Shown: positions 7,610-17,222 of the stretch, piece by piece
Layout of the letters: the number at the start of each line of letters is the position of its first letter
How positions within the stretch are numbered: position 1 is the first letter of the stretch
From: Terracoccus sp. 273MFTsu3.1
Lineage (GTDB): Bacteria > Actinomycetota > Actinomycetes > Actinomycetales > Dermatophilaceae
DNA length: 64,000 nt
Direction of reading: 5' to 3'
NCBI RefSeq assembly: GCF_000383675.1
Contig: NZ_KB911820.1
Location: 1,054,001-1,118,000, forward strand
Notes under the pieces: generated by a model
The model's database searches: none
Seen by the model: the letters and a program-made list of their open reading frames with translations, nothing else
What the model was told of the DNA's origin: nothing
Position numbers and translations under genes: made by a program

Positions 7610-10084
7610 GTGATCCGCCCGCCCCTCGGCCGCGCGCGCTGGTGGGTGGCGGCGGTCCTGGCGCTCGTGGGCGTCTTCGTCCTCGGGGCGACCGCGGTGC
7701 GTTTCGCCCCGCCCGGGTCGACCGTCGCCGTCTGGTGGCCCGCGGCCGGTCTCGCGGTGTCGTTCCTGCTCGCCACCTCACGGGGTGCCCGGGCCTGGCT
7801 CTTCGTCGTGGGCGTCCTCGTCTCCAGCGCGGCCGCCAACGCCTACGGTGGGCGCCCGCCCCTCGTGGCCCTGTGCTTCGGCGTGGCCAACGCCGCCGAG
7901 GTGGCGGTCGTCTACGGGTTGCTGACCCGCGGCGGACGGCGTCCCGCGCTCGCGTCGATGGAGGATCTCTGGAACCTCCTCGCGGCGACGCTCGCCGGAG
8001 CTGTCGTCTTCGGCCTGCTCGCCGGGCTCACGGTCAGCATCGGTCTCGGGGGGCCGTTCCTCGCCACGGCGTCCGCCGTCATCGCCTCGCACGCCGCCGC
8101 CGTGCTCGTCTTCGCGCCCCTCGGCATCGCCGTGGGCACGCGGCGCACCCGCCGCCCGGGCTTCGAGGACCTCGTCCAGTGGGTCGTCGTCGTCGGGCTC
8201 ACGGCCTGGGTCTTCAACACCGGGCAGGCCCTGCCGCTCGCGTTCCTGCCGATCCCCGTCCTCGTCTGGGGCGCCCTGCGTCTCGGGCTGCGCACCGTCG
8301 CGATCCAGCTGCTCGTCGTCGGTGTCCTGGCGGTCACGCTGACGAGCATCGGCGGAGGACCCTTCGCCGCGGCGGCGCAGGTCGGCGGACTCCGGCCCGA
8401 GACGGTCGGGGCGCTCACCCAGGCCTTCCTCGTCACGGCCGCCGTCACCGCGCTCTCGCTCGCCGTCGCCTCGACGCAGCGTCGCGCGGCCCTGCTCGAC
8501 CTGCGCAGCGAGGTCGAGCTCAGCAGCGTCGTGCTCGACACCGCCGCCAGCGCCATCATCGTCGTCGACCGCGCCGGGGGCATCGCGCGCCTCAACGCGA
8601 CAGCGGCGCGGCTGCTCGGTGCGCCCGAGGCCGAGCTCGTCGGACGTCCTGCCGCAGAGGTCTTCCCCGTCGAGGACCACGACCGGGTCACGGCACAGAT
8701 GGCCGGCATCGGCGAGGGCGCCGTGCCGCTCCACGAGGAGCAGGACTGGCGCGTCCCGGGACTCGGCGTGCGTCACATCGTGTGGACCAACGCCTACCTC
8801 ACCGACGACACCGGGCACCGCACCCACCTCGTCAAGACCGGCGTCGACGTCACCGACGAGCGGGCGGCCCGGACCTTCGTCGAGGCCGTGCTCGAGGCCG
8901 CTACGGCCACCGCGATCATCGGCACCGACCTCGACGGCGTCATCACGCTCTTCAACCGCGGCGCCGAGACCGTGCTCGGCTGGCGCGCGTCCGAGGTCGT
9001 GAGCCGCAAGGACTGGTCGCTGCTGCACGACCCCGCCGAGATCGACCGCCGTGCCGAGGAGCTCGGCGTCGAGCCCGGATTCGACGTGCTCGTGAACCGG
9101 GTCCGGGGCGGCGCCGCGACCGAGACCCGTGACTGGACCTACGTCCGCAAGGACGGCACCCGTCGCACGGTGTCCCTGACGATGAGCGGCATCCGCGACG
9201 AGGGCGGGCAGCTCACGGGCTATCTCGGCGTCGCCGAGGACGTCACGAGACGCCGTCAGGTCGAGGTCACGCTGCAGGTCGCGCTCGAGCGGGAGCGCGA
9301 GGCGGTCGAGGAGCTGACCCAGCTCGACCGGACGAAGTCCGACTTCGTGTCGTCGATCAGCCACGAGCTGCGCACCCCGCTCGCCAGCGTGCTCGGCTAC
9401 ACCGAGATGCTCGAGGACGGCGCAGCCGGCGCTCTCACCGACCGCCAGCTCGAGCTCGTGGCCCGCGTCGACCGCAACGGCCGTCGCCTGCTCTCGCTCA
9501 TCGAGGACCTCCTGCTCAACTCCCGCATCGAGGCCGGACGTCTCGAGCTCACCCCGCGCCGGTGCGACCTGTCCGACGTCGTCGCCAGCGCGTGGACGTC
9601 GGTCGAGACGGTGACGGCGCAGCGCGACCTCGTGCGAGAGGTCGAGGTGTCGCCGCGACCGCTGTGGATCGAGGGCGACCCCGCCGCGCTCGAGCGGATG
9701 GTCACCAATTTGCTGTCCAACGCCGTGAAGTTCACCCCCGACGGCGGCCGGGTCGCGCTCGCGGCGCACCCCGACGACCGCCGTCCGGACACGGTCCGCC
9801 TCGTCGTCTCCGACTCGGGGATGGGCATCCCGGAGTCCGACCACGAACGCGTCTTCGCGCGGTTCTTCCGCTCGAGCGCGGCCAACGAGCGCGCCATCCA
9901 GGGCTCCGGTCTGGGACTGTCGATCGTGCGGGCCATCGCCGAGGGGCACGGCGGGTCGGTGTCGGTCGCCTCGGCCCCCGAGCAGGGATCGACGTTCACG
10001 GTGTGCCTTCCTGTCGCGGGTTCTGCCGGTCCACCCACGCAAGGGGCCTCTCGGACATATCGTGACCATCGGGACGATTCCTAG
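7610..10084 (+). CDS. MASE1-PAS-PAS hybrid-free sensor histidine kinase
   Basis: 824 residues from a GTG. The first ~290 residues are hydrophobic with about eight membrane segments, in the style of MASE1 sensory domains (TVAVWWPAAGLAVSFLLA). Two PAS domains follow (about 300-415 and 425-545), then HisKA with SHELRTPL (His585) and an HATPase domain with N box Asn700, a DSGMG G1 box near 737 and GSGLGLSIV. Autophosphorylates His585 and passes the phosphate to a response regulator, none of which is encoded nearby. A second kinase follows after 46 bases. The start is not decided by a clear ribosome-binding site. Confidence 0.88.
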   Translation: MIRPPLGRARWWVAAVLALVGVFVLGATAVRFAPPGSTVAVWWPAAGLAVSFLLATSRGARAWLFVVGVLVSSAAANAYGGRPPLVALCFGVANAAEVAVVYGLLTRGGRRPALASMEDLWNLLAATLAGAVVFGLLAGLTVSIGLGGPFLATASAVIASHAAAVLVFAPLGIAVGTRRTRRPGFEDLVQWVVVVGLTAWVFNTGQALPLAFLPIPVLVWGALRLGLRTVAIQLLVVGVLAVTLTSIGGGPFAAAAQVGGLRPETVGALTQAFLVTAAVTALSLAVASTQRRAALLDLRSEVELSSVVLDTAASAIIVVDRAGGIARLNATAARLLGAPEAELVGRPAAEVFPVEDHDRVTAQMAGIGEGAVPLHEEQDWRVPGLGVRHIVWTNAYLTDDTGHRTHLVKTGVDVTDERAARTFVEAVLEAATATAIIGTDLDGVITLFNRGAETVLGWRASEVVSRKDWSLLHDPAEIDRRAEELGVEPGFDVLVNRVRGGAATETRDWTYVRKDGTRRTVSLTMSGIRDEGGQLTGYLGVAEDVTRRRQVEVTLQVALEREREAVEELTQLDRTKSDFVSSISHELRTPLASVLGYTEMLEDGAAGALTDRQLELVARVDRNGRRLLSLIEDLLLNSRIEAGRLELTPRRCDLSDVVASAWTSVETVTAQRDLVREVEVSPRPLWIEGDPAALERMVTNLLSNAVKFTPDGGRVALAAHPDDRRPDTVRLVVSDSGMGIPESDHERVFARFFRSSAANERAIQGSGLGLSIVRAIAEGHGGSVSVASAPEQGSTFTVCLPVAGSAGPPTQGASRTYRDHRDDS

Positions 10085-10130
10085 TGGCGGCGGCCGCGAT
10101 CCAGGGGTATAAGGCAGACAAGGGGACAGG

Positions 10131-11942
10131 GTGCGCGACGGCGTGGTGTGGGAGGTGCTGGCGCTCAGTCGGCTCACCGAGCTGATGAACCGGGTCAGCG
10201 CGCAGGACGACCTGTCGATCCTCTTCGACATGGTCGTCGACGGCGCCGCCGACGTGGTCGGCTTCAAGGTGGCGGCGATCAGTCTCGTCGTGCCCTCGGG
10301 CGACATCGAGGTCGTGGCCGTGGCCGGCGACGACGACGCGCGCACCGAGCTGCTCGGCAGGCGGACGCCGCGTCCGGTCCTCGAGGCCGAGTTCGCCGTG
10401 GCCGAGCGGTGGGGGAGCCTGCGCTTCGTTCCCGCCGGCGAGCTGCCCGACGGGTCGGCCGAGGGCTGGGTGTCGGCCGACTGGACCGCGCCGACCCCTG
10501 CCGGAGACCCCGACGCGTGGAACCCCGAGGACACCCTCATCGCACCGTTCTTCGACGCCGTCGGGGAGCTGCTCGGCATCCTCTCGGTCGACCTGCCGCT
10601 CAGCGGACGGCGCCCCGACGTGACGCAACGGGCCGTGCTCGAGCTCTTCGCCAACCAGACGGGCATCGCCATCTCGGCCGCTCGCCAGCGCCACGCCCTG
10701 TCCGAGCGGGTCCGCCTCGGTGAGGCCGTGCAGACCGTGGCGCGCATCGCCCAGGAGGACCTCGACCCAGCCCGCGTCGTCGACGTGGCGGCGATGCCGA
10801 TCTCGGCCGGCCTCGCGTCGGCAGGCCTGTGGCTGCGGGCGTTCGCCGGCGAGGACGACGACGAGCGTGAGAGCGTCTCGGCACGCAGCGGGGAGCGCGT
10901 GCACACGCCGGTCTCGCTCGTCGCCATCGCCCGACGGATGGCTGCCCGCTGCTGGCGTGCCGGTGTCGTCGCGGTCGTCGGCGCCGACGGCCACGTGACG
11001 CCGGCGCGCCTCTGGAGCGACGACGACATCGCCCAGGTGCGCGTCTTCCTGTCCGACGCCGCCGCGCGCTCGCTCCTCATCGCGCCGATGGGGTCGGGGT
11101 CGAGCTGCTTCGGCTACATCGCCTGCACGCGCGGGCCCGGTGACCCGGACTGGACCGACGCCGAGGCGCAGGCCGCGCTCGAGATGGGCCGTGACCTCGG
11201 GCGGGCCATCCGCAACGCCCGGTTGTATGCCGTCGAGCGGCGGGTCGCGGCCGAGCTGCGTGAGGCCGACCGCAGCAAGACCCAGCTCTTCTCGACCGTG
11301 TCGCACGAGCTGAAGAACCCGCTCGCCTCGATCGTCGGTCACGTGGAGCTGCTCCGGCAGGAGCCGGACGCCGACGGCGACTGGTCGCTCGGGGTCATCG
11401 AGCGCAACACCGAGCGGCTGCAGAGCCTCGTCGACGACCTGCTGACGCTGTCGAGGGTCAGCGACCCCGACCGGGCCATGCCCGAGGCCGACGTCGACCT
11501 CGGCGAGGTGTCCCGTGACGTCGTCGACATGTTCCGTCCGCGCGCGGACACCCAGCAGGTCAGTCTCACCTTCGACCTCGAGGAGCGGCTGCCGCTCGTC
11601 CGGGGCAGCGCGGGGGACCTCGAGCGGGTGGTGCAGAACCTCGTCAGCAACGCGGTGAAGTTCACCCCGGCCGGCGGGAAGGTGGCGGTCTCCGTCGCGA
11701 GCCGCCGCGACCGGGTCGTGCTCGAGTGCACCGACGACGGGCTCGGCATCTCACCGGAGGACCAGGAGGGCCTCTTCACGGAGTTCTTCCGAGGCACGAA
11801 CCCGGAGACCCTGCAGGTGCCGGGCACGGGGCTCGGCCTCAGCATCGCGCAGCGCGTCGTGACGAGGCACGGCGGGCGCATCGACGTCGACTCCGAGCTC
11901 GGCCGCGGAACGAGCGTCACGCTCCTGCTGCCGGCTCTCTGA
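10131..11942 (+). CDS. GAF-domain sensor histidine kinase (soluble)
   Basis: 603 residues from a GTG preceded by AAGGGGACA. No membrane segments. Two GAF-like regions (about 15-190 and 205-350) precede HisKA with VSHELKNPL (His392) and an HATPase domain with NLVSNAVKF, DDGLGIS and GTGLGLSIA. The same fold order as the upstream kinase but cytosolic, so the pair may sense a membrane and a cytoplasmic cue for a shared, unlinked regulator. Its 3' end overlaps the convergent membrane protein gene by 26 bases. Confidence 0.88.
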   Translation: MRDGVVWEVLALSRLTELMNRVSAQDDLSILFDMVVDGAADVVGFKVAAISLVVPSGDIEVVAVAGDDDARTELLGRRTPRPVLEAEFAVAERWGSLRFVPAGELPDGSAEGWVSADWTAPTPAGDPDAWNPEDTLIAPFFDAVGELLGILSVDLPLSGRRPDVTQRAVLELFANQTGIAISAARQRHALSERVRLGEAVQTVARIAQEDLDPARVVDVAAMPISAGLASAGLWLRAFAGEDDDERESVSARSGERVHTPVSLVAIARRMAARCWRAGVVAVVGADGHVTPARLWSDDDIAQVRVFLSDAAARSLLIAPMGSGSSCFGYIACTRGPGDPDWTDAEAQAALEMGRDLGRAIRNARLYAVERRVAAELREADRSKTQLFSTVSHELKNPLASIVGHVELLRQEPDADGDWSLGVIERNTERLQSLVDDLLTLSRVSDPDRAMPEADVDLGEVSRDVVDMFRPRADTQQVSLTFDLEERLPLVRGSAGDLERVVQNLVSNAVKFTPAGGKVAVSVASRRDRVVLECTDDGLGISPEDQEGLFTEFFRGTNPETLQVPGTGLGLSIAQRVVTRHGGRIDVDSELGRGTSVTLLLPAL

Positions 11943-13104
11943 CCTCCGAGGCGGGGGTCCGGCCGGCGAGCAGGGCGACGACGAGCGCGAGCGTGGCCAC
12001 GGCGGCGAGCAGGATCGTCCAGCCGGTTCCGAGGTCGCCGGCGAAGACGACGACGAGCACGCAGACGACGGCGACCCCGATGGAGACCGGGATCGCGAGC
12101 GGCGTGCCGGCGGCGCGGTCCATCCCGCCGCGGGCGCCGTTCCACCCGGCGACCGCCAGGGACCGCACCCGGCGGGCCCCGCGCGACGGGCCGACGACGA
12201 GGGCGACGACCACCACCGCGAGGGCGACCACGACGACGACGCGCACGAGCTGGCGCAGTCCCTCGGTGACCGTGTCGATGACGGAGACCGCGGCCGCGGA
12301 GGCGCCGGGCGGCAGGCTGCTCGCCACGTGCGACCGGGCCAGCGACAGCCCCAGCACGAGCACGACGCAGGCGACGGCGGCACCGAGCCCCACGCGTACC
12401 AGGGCTCTCCGGCGGTCGCGCGCCAGGGCGACCCCGCCGGCGATGAACGCGAGCGCCAGCAACGGCAGCGCCACGCCGAGGCGCAGGGCGTTGTACGCAG
12501 TGCGTGCCGTGTCGAGGTCGCTGCTGGGGAGCAGGGGCACCGACACGGTGATCGGCGGCAGCTTGTCGACGAGCGGGACCCCCGCGGCGACGAGACGCTG
12601 CTCGATGGGCTCGACGAGGTTGCCGATGTCGATGCTGACGTCGGTCCCGTTGTCGACGATGGCGCCGTCGGGTGACCGCGAGAGCACGGCGACGAGCTGG
12701 GCGTGCGAGACCTGGTTGGCGGCGACCCAGACCGTGGCGAACTGGTCGCTCCCGACGACGGCGGTGACGACACGGCGCACGACCTGCTCGACCTGGGCCG
12801 CGAGGGGGGCTTTGAGCAGCCCGAGTGCTCGTGCCGCGACCGGTCGGCCTCCGGCCTCGAGCGCCTCGAGGGCTCGGTCGACGAGGTGCTGGTCGCTGAT
12901 GGCGACCAGGACGCGTGCCGTCGCACGGTCCTCGATGAACGCGGTCACGGCCGGGTCGGTGGCGAGCGGTGTCACGGTCTCGACCCAGTTGTCGGTGTCG
13001 GTCACCGTCGTGCGCAGCCACGTCGCGGTCGCCCCGACCGGCACGAGCACGACGCCGATGACGAGGAGCACGGCGGCCAGCACCGAGCGCAGTCGTGCGG
13101 GCAT
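11917..13104 (-). CDS. conserved actinobacterial integral membrane protein
   Basis: 395 residues. One N-terminal membrane segment (about 8-28), a ~170-residue extracytoplasmic domain beginning TTVTDTDNWVETVTPLATD, then four or five membrane helices at about 205-225, 240-260, 290-312 and 335-385. This layout is seen in many uncharacterised actinobacterial proteins; I do not know a function. The C-terminus overlaps the end of the GAF kinase gene on the other strand. Confidence 0.75.
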   Translation of the reverse strand: MPARLRSVLAAVLLVIGVVLVPVGATATWLRTTVTDTDNWVETVTPLATDPAVTAFIEDRATARVLVAISDQHLVDRALEALEAGGRPVAARALGLLKAPLAAQVEQVVRRVVTAVVGSDQFATVWVAANQVSHAQLVAVLSRSPDGAIVDNGTDVSIDIGNLVEPIEQRLVAAGVPLVDKLPPITVSVPLLPSSDLDTARTAYNALRLGVALPLLALAFIAGGVALARDRRRALVRVGLGAAVACVVLVLGLSLARSHVASSLPPGASAAAVSVIDTVTEGLRQLVRVVVVVALAVVVVALVVGPSRGARRVRSLAVAGWNGARGGMDRAAGTPLAIPVSIGVAVVCVLVVVFAGDLGTGWTILLAAVATLALVVALLAGRTPASEVREPAAGA

Positions 13105-13199
13105 CTCGACCTCCGGGTGTCACGGGGACAGGCCTGCGACCTGTCCTCCGAGCCTCCCGCCGCGCGGGGGCCGCACGCATCCCCCGATGCGGGTGAGCC

Positions 13200-13586
13200 T
13201 CAGGCGTGCCGCTTGGCCGGCTGCGCCAGCTGGGGGGCCACCGACCGCCCACGCAGCAGCAGGAGCCCGCCGACGACGATGCAGACCACCTCGGCGATCG
13301 CGGCCGTCCAGACCGAGAGGCCTGACCAGACGGTGTGCACGCCGAGCAGTCCGACGGTGGACGCGATGATGAACGCCCCGAGCGTCGCGGCCCCGAAGCC
13401 GGCGGTCAGGAACGCGGGGACCCAGTGCTCCCAACGAAGCAGCATGATCGCGATGACCACGCCGGCCACGACGTTGATGAGGAACATCGGCCCCACGCTC
13501 TGGTTGCGCACCCCGTCGAACCACAGGTAGAGGTGCACGCCGGCGGAGACGAGCAACGCCACCGCTCCCACGCCTCGGAGTCTCAT
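13200..13586 (-). CDS. small four-helix membrane protein
   Basis: 128 residues, almost all membrane helix: segments at about 5-22, 32-50, 58-78 and 90-112, with WFDGVRNQSVGPMFLINVVAG between the first two. The ATG at 13586 follows CAGGAG at normal spacing. Similar small proteins are annotated only as hypothetical. Lies between two larger membrane-protein genes on the same strand, with ~95-base gaps on both sides, so co-transcription is possible but not shown. Confidence 0.75.
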   Translation of the reverse strand: MRLRGVGAVALLVSAGVHLYLWFDGVRNQSVGPMFLINVVAGVVIAIMLLRWEHWVPAFLTAGFGAATLGAFIIASTVGLLGVHTVWSGLSVWTAAIAEVVCIVVGGLLLLRGRSVAPQLAQPAKRHA

Positions 13587-13683
13587 GATGCGCTCCTGTC
13601 GTCCGGGTCGCGCCGCGGCGTCCCGTTGGCGTCGCGGTGTTGGACTTCCTTTCCCCTGAAGACGCCTCGTCGTGGGCCCCGGT

Positions 13684-15354
13684 TCAGCCGCTGGCCGCGG
13701 GCCCGTAGGCGGTGAGGAAGCGGTCGCGGAAGCGGTCCATCGGCCAGACCGGGGCGGAGGGGCCGGGCCGCAGGCCGTCCTGCCAGCCCCACGAGGAGAT
13801 GCGCGCGAGCACCGCCGGGTCGCGGGTGACGATGCTGACGGGGACGTCGTGCCCGGCGTGCTCGCCCGAGACGATGCTGACCGGCTGGTGGTCGCCGAGC
13901 ACGAGGACGACGAGGTCGTCGTCATGGGTCGCCCGGAGGAACGACACGACGCTGTCGAGGGAGTACGCGACCGTCTGGCCGTATGCCGCCCGCACCCTCT
14001 CGGGGCTGCTCCAGACCACGTCGCGTGGCGTCGCGAGCCCCGCCTGGGCGAGGTAGGGGGAGCCGTCGCCGATCGTCGCCCAGTCGAGCAGTCGCGGCAG
14101 CGGCGCCCAGGGGACGTGGCTCGTCACGAGGTCGATCTCGGCCATGACGGGCGGCCGTCGACCGGGTGGGTGGCGCTGCAGCTCGAGCCGGTCGAAGGCC
14201 GACAGGGTGTACTGGTCCGGCATCGGGGCGTAGCCGAAGCCGGGGCCGGCATAGCCCAGGGTGCGTGCGTCGTAGACGGTGTCGTAGCCGTAGAAGGCCT
14301 TGCCCTCGGGCCAGTCGTGGCGGTTGGCCGGGATGACGTCGACGGTGCGCCACCCGGCGCGGGCGAAGGCCCCGGCGAGGGTGAGGCGGTGGTTGGCGCC
14401 CGTCGCGGTGTCGAGGAGCTGGTCGTAGCGCTGCTGGCTGCTCACCCAGAGTCCGGACTGGAGGGTGGAGTGGGCCAGCCAGCTGATCCCACCGAAGGTC
14501 GGGGACGTGAGCCAGGCGCTGCGCGTCAGGTAGCCGGAGGCCTGCAGCCCGTTCGTCCCGGCCGTGAGTGCCCGTGCCACGTCGGGGCTCTCGTCGACGG
14601 CGACCATGCCGTAGCTCTCGACGAAGACGACGACGACGTCCTTGCCCCGCAACGCGGTCAGCAGGCCGCCCGGCGCGGTGTCGCGGTACGGGTCGACGGC
14701 GATCTGCGCGGCGAAGACGTCCTCGTCGTGAAGGCCGTCGCGCACCGACGTGAACTCCCGGCCGGCGAGGGCCGCCGTGCTCGACGAGGCGGCGGGCAGG
14801 CCGCCCGTGACGCTGAGTCCGAGCGAGGCGCAGACGCCCCAGGCGACCGCCCCGGCCACGAGGGCGCGCACCGCTCCGGTCCGGTGGCGTTCGACGACCC
14901 GGCCGACCCGTTGCACGGCCAGGGGGGTCAGCACGACGATGCCGAGGAGGAACAGCCCCGCCGCGACGACGGCCAGCACGGCCGTCGCCGGACCGGTCGA
15001 GTCGCCGAGGAGGTCGGTGGCCGACCCGGCGTAGCGCCAGTCGGTGAGCGGGTTGAACGTCCGGTAGAGCGTGGCGAGGAAGGCCGCGTCGAGGACCCGG
15101 ACGACGAGGAGGACGCCGAGGCCGAGGCCGACCGCGATCGTGAAGGACCGCGCGGCCACGCCGCGCAGGAGCAGGAGCCCGGCCACGAGGACGAGCGCCT
15201 CGAGGGGGATCCGGAGCAGCGCCAGCGGTGTCGGCGACCAGCCGACCGCGGGGTTGGGGGCGACGAGCGCGACCCAGACGAGCAGGACGGCGAGAGTGGT
15301 GAGGACGTGGCCGGCGACGCGGCGGCCGGTCCTGGCCCGGGTCTGCGTCGTCAC
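13684..15354 (-). CDS. sulfatase/LTA-synthase-like membrane phosphatase or phosphotransferase
   Basis: 556 residues from a GTG that overlaps the upstream stop (GTGA). Five N-terminal membrane helices (to about residue 190) are followed by an extracellular alkaline-phosphatase-superfamily domain: VVFVESYG near 240, a Thr/Ser-rich TFGGISWLAHST likely holding the nucleophile, and VLGDHQPVS near 500 giving the Asp-His metal ligands. Relatives cleave or transfer phospho- or sulfo-groups on cell-surface lipids and polymers. Coupling to a CDP-alcohol phosphatidyltransferase suggests it modifies a lipid head group outside the cell; substrate unknown. Confidence 0.78.
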   Translation of the reverse strand: MTTQTRARTGRRVAGHVLTTLAVLLVWVALVAPNPAVGWSPTPLALLRIPLEALVLVAGLLLLRGVAARSFTIAVGLGLGVLLVVRVLDAAFLATLYRTFNPLTDWRYAGSATDLLGDSTGPATAVLAVVAAGLFLLGIVVLTPLAVQRVGRVVERHRTGAVRALVAGAVAWGVCASLGLSVTGGLPAASSSTAALAGREFTSVRDGLHDEDVFAAQIAVDPYRDTAPGGLLTALRGKDVVVVFVESYGMVAVDESPDVARALTAGTNGLQASGYLTRSAWLTSPTFGGISWLAHSTLQSGLWVSSQQRYDQLLDTATGANHRLTLAGAFARAGWRTVDVIPANRHDWPEGKAFYGYDTVYDARTLGYAGPGFGYAPMPDQYTLSAFDRLELQRHPPGRRPPVMAEIDLVTSHVPWAPLPRLLDWATIGDGSPYLAQAGLATPRDVVWSSPERVRAAYGQTVAYSLDSVVSFLRATHDDDLVVLVLGDHQPVSIVSGEHAGHDVPVSIVTRDPAVLARISSWGWQDGLRPGPSAPVWPMDRFRDRFLTAYGPAASG

Positions 15355-16133
15355 GGCAGCACGCGCGCGTCGACGGCCGTCGGCTCGAGCACCGGCCAGG
15401 GAGCGAGGGCCTCGACCTCGTGGCGGCGGGACGCCGACATCCGGCGCAGCGTGAGCACCTCGGTGCCGAACGAGAGGACGAGCAGCGCGAGCCCGGCCGC
15501 CACGGCGACCGACGCCGCCACGACGGGCAGGACGCCGGCGGCGGCCACCGTGAGGACGATGCCCTGGTAGGCCGCGATCACCTTGCGCCACATGCGGGCC
15601 GGGACCTGTCCGCGGAGCCACGGCGCCCATCGGGCAGCGAGCGCGACGAGCAGCAGCAGGTAGCGGGCGACCCCCACGCCGAGCACCCACCACCCGAGGT
15701 CACGGGTGACGGCCACGCTGAGGACGAGGATGAGGAAGGCGTCGGTCTCCATGTCGAAGCGCGCGCCGAGCGGGTGGACGGTCCCGGTGCGGCGCGCGAC
15801 CCGGCCGTCCACTGCATCGAGGACGAGAGCCACGGAGGCGAGGGCCACGAGGACGCCGGTCGGCTCGTCGGTGCCCGCCACGGTGTCGGCGACGAGGGCC
15901 GCGACGCCGCACACGAGCACCGCCCTCGACAAGGTGACTCGGTCGGCGGGCAGGAGGCGCCGGCGCGAGGCCCGGACGAGCCCGAGCGTGAGCAGGGCGC
16001 AGAGGGCGACCCCCGAGGCCAGGCCGACGATCCAGCCGGCAGCGCCGAGGCCGGTCACCCGACCCAGGACGGCGAGCAGGGTCAGCACGCCGACGAGCCC
16101 GACGACCGGGCCGTGAGGGGTCACGTGACGCAC
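15351..16133 (-). CDS. CDP-alcohol phosphatidyltransferase family membrane protein
   Basis: 260 residues if started at the GTG at 16133, which has GGAGG five bases upstream; a GTG at 16145 is possible but lacks a good site. Contains the full family signature: Asp and Asp-Gly in DAVDG, AR in RVARR, then Gly and two Asp in GARFDMETD (about residues 110-135). Six to seven membrane helices. The family moves a phospho-alcohol between CMP and an acceptor, making phospholipids or related molecules. Divergently placed opposite the GTP-derived pathway genes from 16218, which suggests a shared product, by inference. Confidence 0.82.
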   Translation of the reverse strand: MRHVTPHGPVVGLVGVLTLLAVLGRVTGLGAAGWIVGLASGVALCALLTLGLVRASRRRLLPADRVTLSRAVLVCGVAALVADTVAGTDEPTGVLVALASVALVLDAVDGRVARRTGTVHPLGARFDMETDAFLILVLSVAVTRDLGWWVLGVGVARYLLLLVALAARWAPWLRGQVPARMWRKVIAAYQGIVLTVAAAGVLPVVAASVAVAAGLALLVLSFGTEVLTLRRMSASRRHEVEALAPWPVLEPTAVDARVLP

Positions 16134-16217
16134 TGGCGCCTCCACCGGGCTTGAGAGGTTTCACCCAAGGACGCCGTCGTCACCGCCGGAGTTCACGGGC
16201 AGCCCTAGTCTGGACCC

Positions 16218-17210
16218 GTGTCCTCCGAAGCGCGGGCGTTCTGGGTGGTCGAGCCCGGCAGGGGCGAGATCCGGCCGGTCACCGTGCCCGCTCCCCGGTC
16301 GGGCGAGGTGCTCGTCCGGGCCCTGCACTCGGGCGTGAGCCGCGGCACCGAGACGCTCGTCTTCCGGGGGCAGGTCCCCGAGGACCAGTACGCCGTCATG
16401 CGCGCCCCGCACCAGGAGGGGGACTTCCCCGGTCCGGTGAAGTACGGCTACCTCGGGGTCGGGGTCGTCGAGGAGGGCCCGACGGGGCTCGTCGGGAGGA
16501 CGGTCTTCTGCCTGCACCCGCACCAGACGGCGTACGTCGTCCCCGTCGGGTCGGTCGTCGTCGTCCCCGACGACGTGCCTGCGCGGCGGGCCGTGCTCGC
16601 CGGCACGGTCGAGACCGCCGTCAACGCGCTGTGGGACGCGGCCCCGCGGCTCGGTGACCGGGTCGCTGTCGTCGGTGCGGGCATGGTCGGGTGCTGCGTC
16701 GCGCGCCTGCTCGCCGGCATCCCGGGGTGCCGGGTGACCCTCGTCGACGTGGACCCGTCACGGGAGGCGTTCGCGGGACCGCTCGGGGTCGGCTTCGCGC
16801 GACCGACCGACCTCGCCGACGCACGCGGGGACCACGACCTCGTCGTCCACACGAGCGCCACGGGGGCCGGGCTCCAGCTCTCCCTCGACCTCCTCGCACC
16901 GGAGGCGACGGTGCTCGACCTCAGCTGGTACGGCGACGCGCGGGTCGAGCTGTCGCTCGGTGGGTCGTTCCACTCGTCGCGACTGCGGATCCGAGCCAGT
17001 CAGGTGGGTTCCGTTGCGGCAGCGAGGCGCTCGCGGTACACGTACGCCGAGCGGCTGGCGCTCGCGCTCGACCTCCTGCGCGACTCGGCCTTCGACGCCC
17101 TGCTGACCGGCGACTCACCCTTCGAGGAGCTGCCCACGCTCATGCCTCGCCTCGCGGACGGCTCCCTACCGGCCGTCTGCCACACGATCTCCTACCGACC
17201 CACCCACTGA
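16218..17210 (+). CDS. medium-chain dehydrogenase, BchC-like, without catalytic zinc ligands
   Basis: 330 residues from a GTG. GroES-like N-terminal half and a Rossmann half with VVGAGMVGCCVARLL (about 150-165). The segment SGVSRGTETLVFRG resembles BchC-type dehydrogenases. The Cys of the catalytic zinc site is Ser here and the usual GHE motif is replaced by KYGYLG, so zinc-dependent alcohol oxidation in the classical way is unlikely. First gene of a six-gene co-directional run; the next ATG lies 12 bases after its stop. Probably an NAD(P)-dependent redox step in that pathway. Confidence 0.78.
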   Translation: MSSEARAFWVVEPGRGEIRPVTVPAPRSGEVLVRALHSGVSRGTETLVFRGQVPEDQYAVMRAPHQEGDFPGPVKYGYLGVGVVEEGPTGLVGRTVFCLHPHQTAYVVPVGSVVVVPDDVPARRAVLAGTVETAVNALWDAAPRLGDRVAVVGAGMVGCCVARLLAGIPGCRVTLVDVDPSREAFAGPLGVGFARPTDLADARGDHDLVVHTSATGAGLQLSLDLLAPEATVLDLSWYGDARVELSLGGSFHSSRLRIRASQVGSVAAARRSRYTYAERLALALDLLRDSAFDALLTGDSPFEELPTLMPRLADGSLPAVCHTISYRPTH

Positions 17211-17222
17211 AGCGGGGAGCCG

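Noticed and set aside
4378-7839. Very long open frame on the minus strand over the acyl-CoA dehydrogenase genes
   Set aside because: Translation is low-complexity Arg/Gly/Val/Asp-rich with no family motif; it is the antisense shadow of well-supported plus-strand genes at high GC.
7778-11080. 1100-codon open frame on the minus strand over the histidine kinases
   Set aside because: Antisense shadow; the plus strand encodes clear PAS, GAF, HisKA and HATPase domains.
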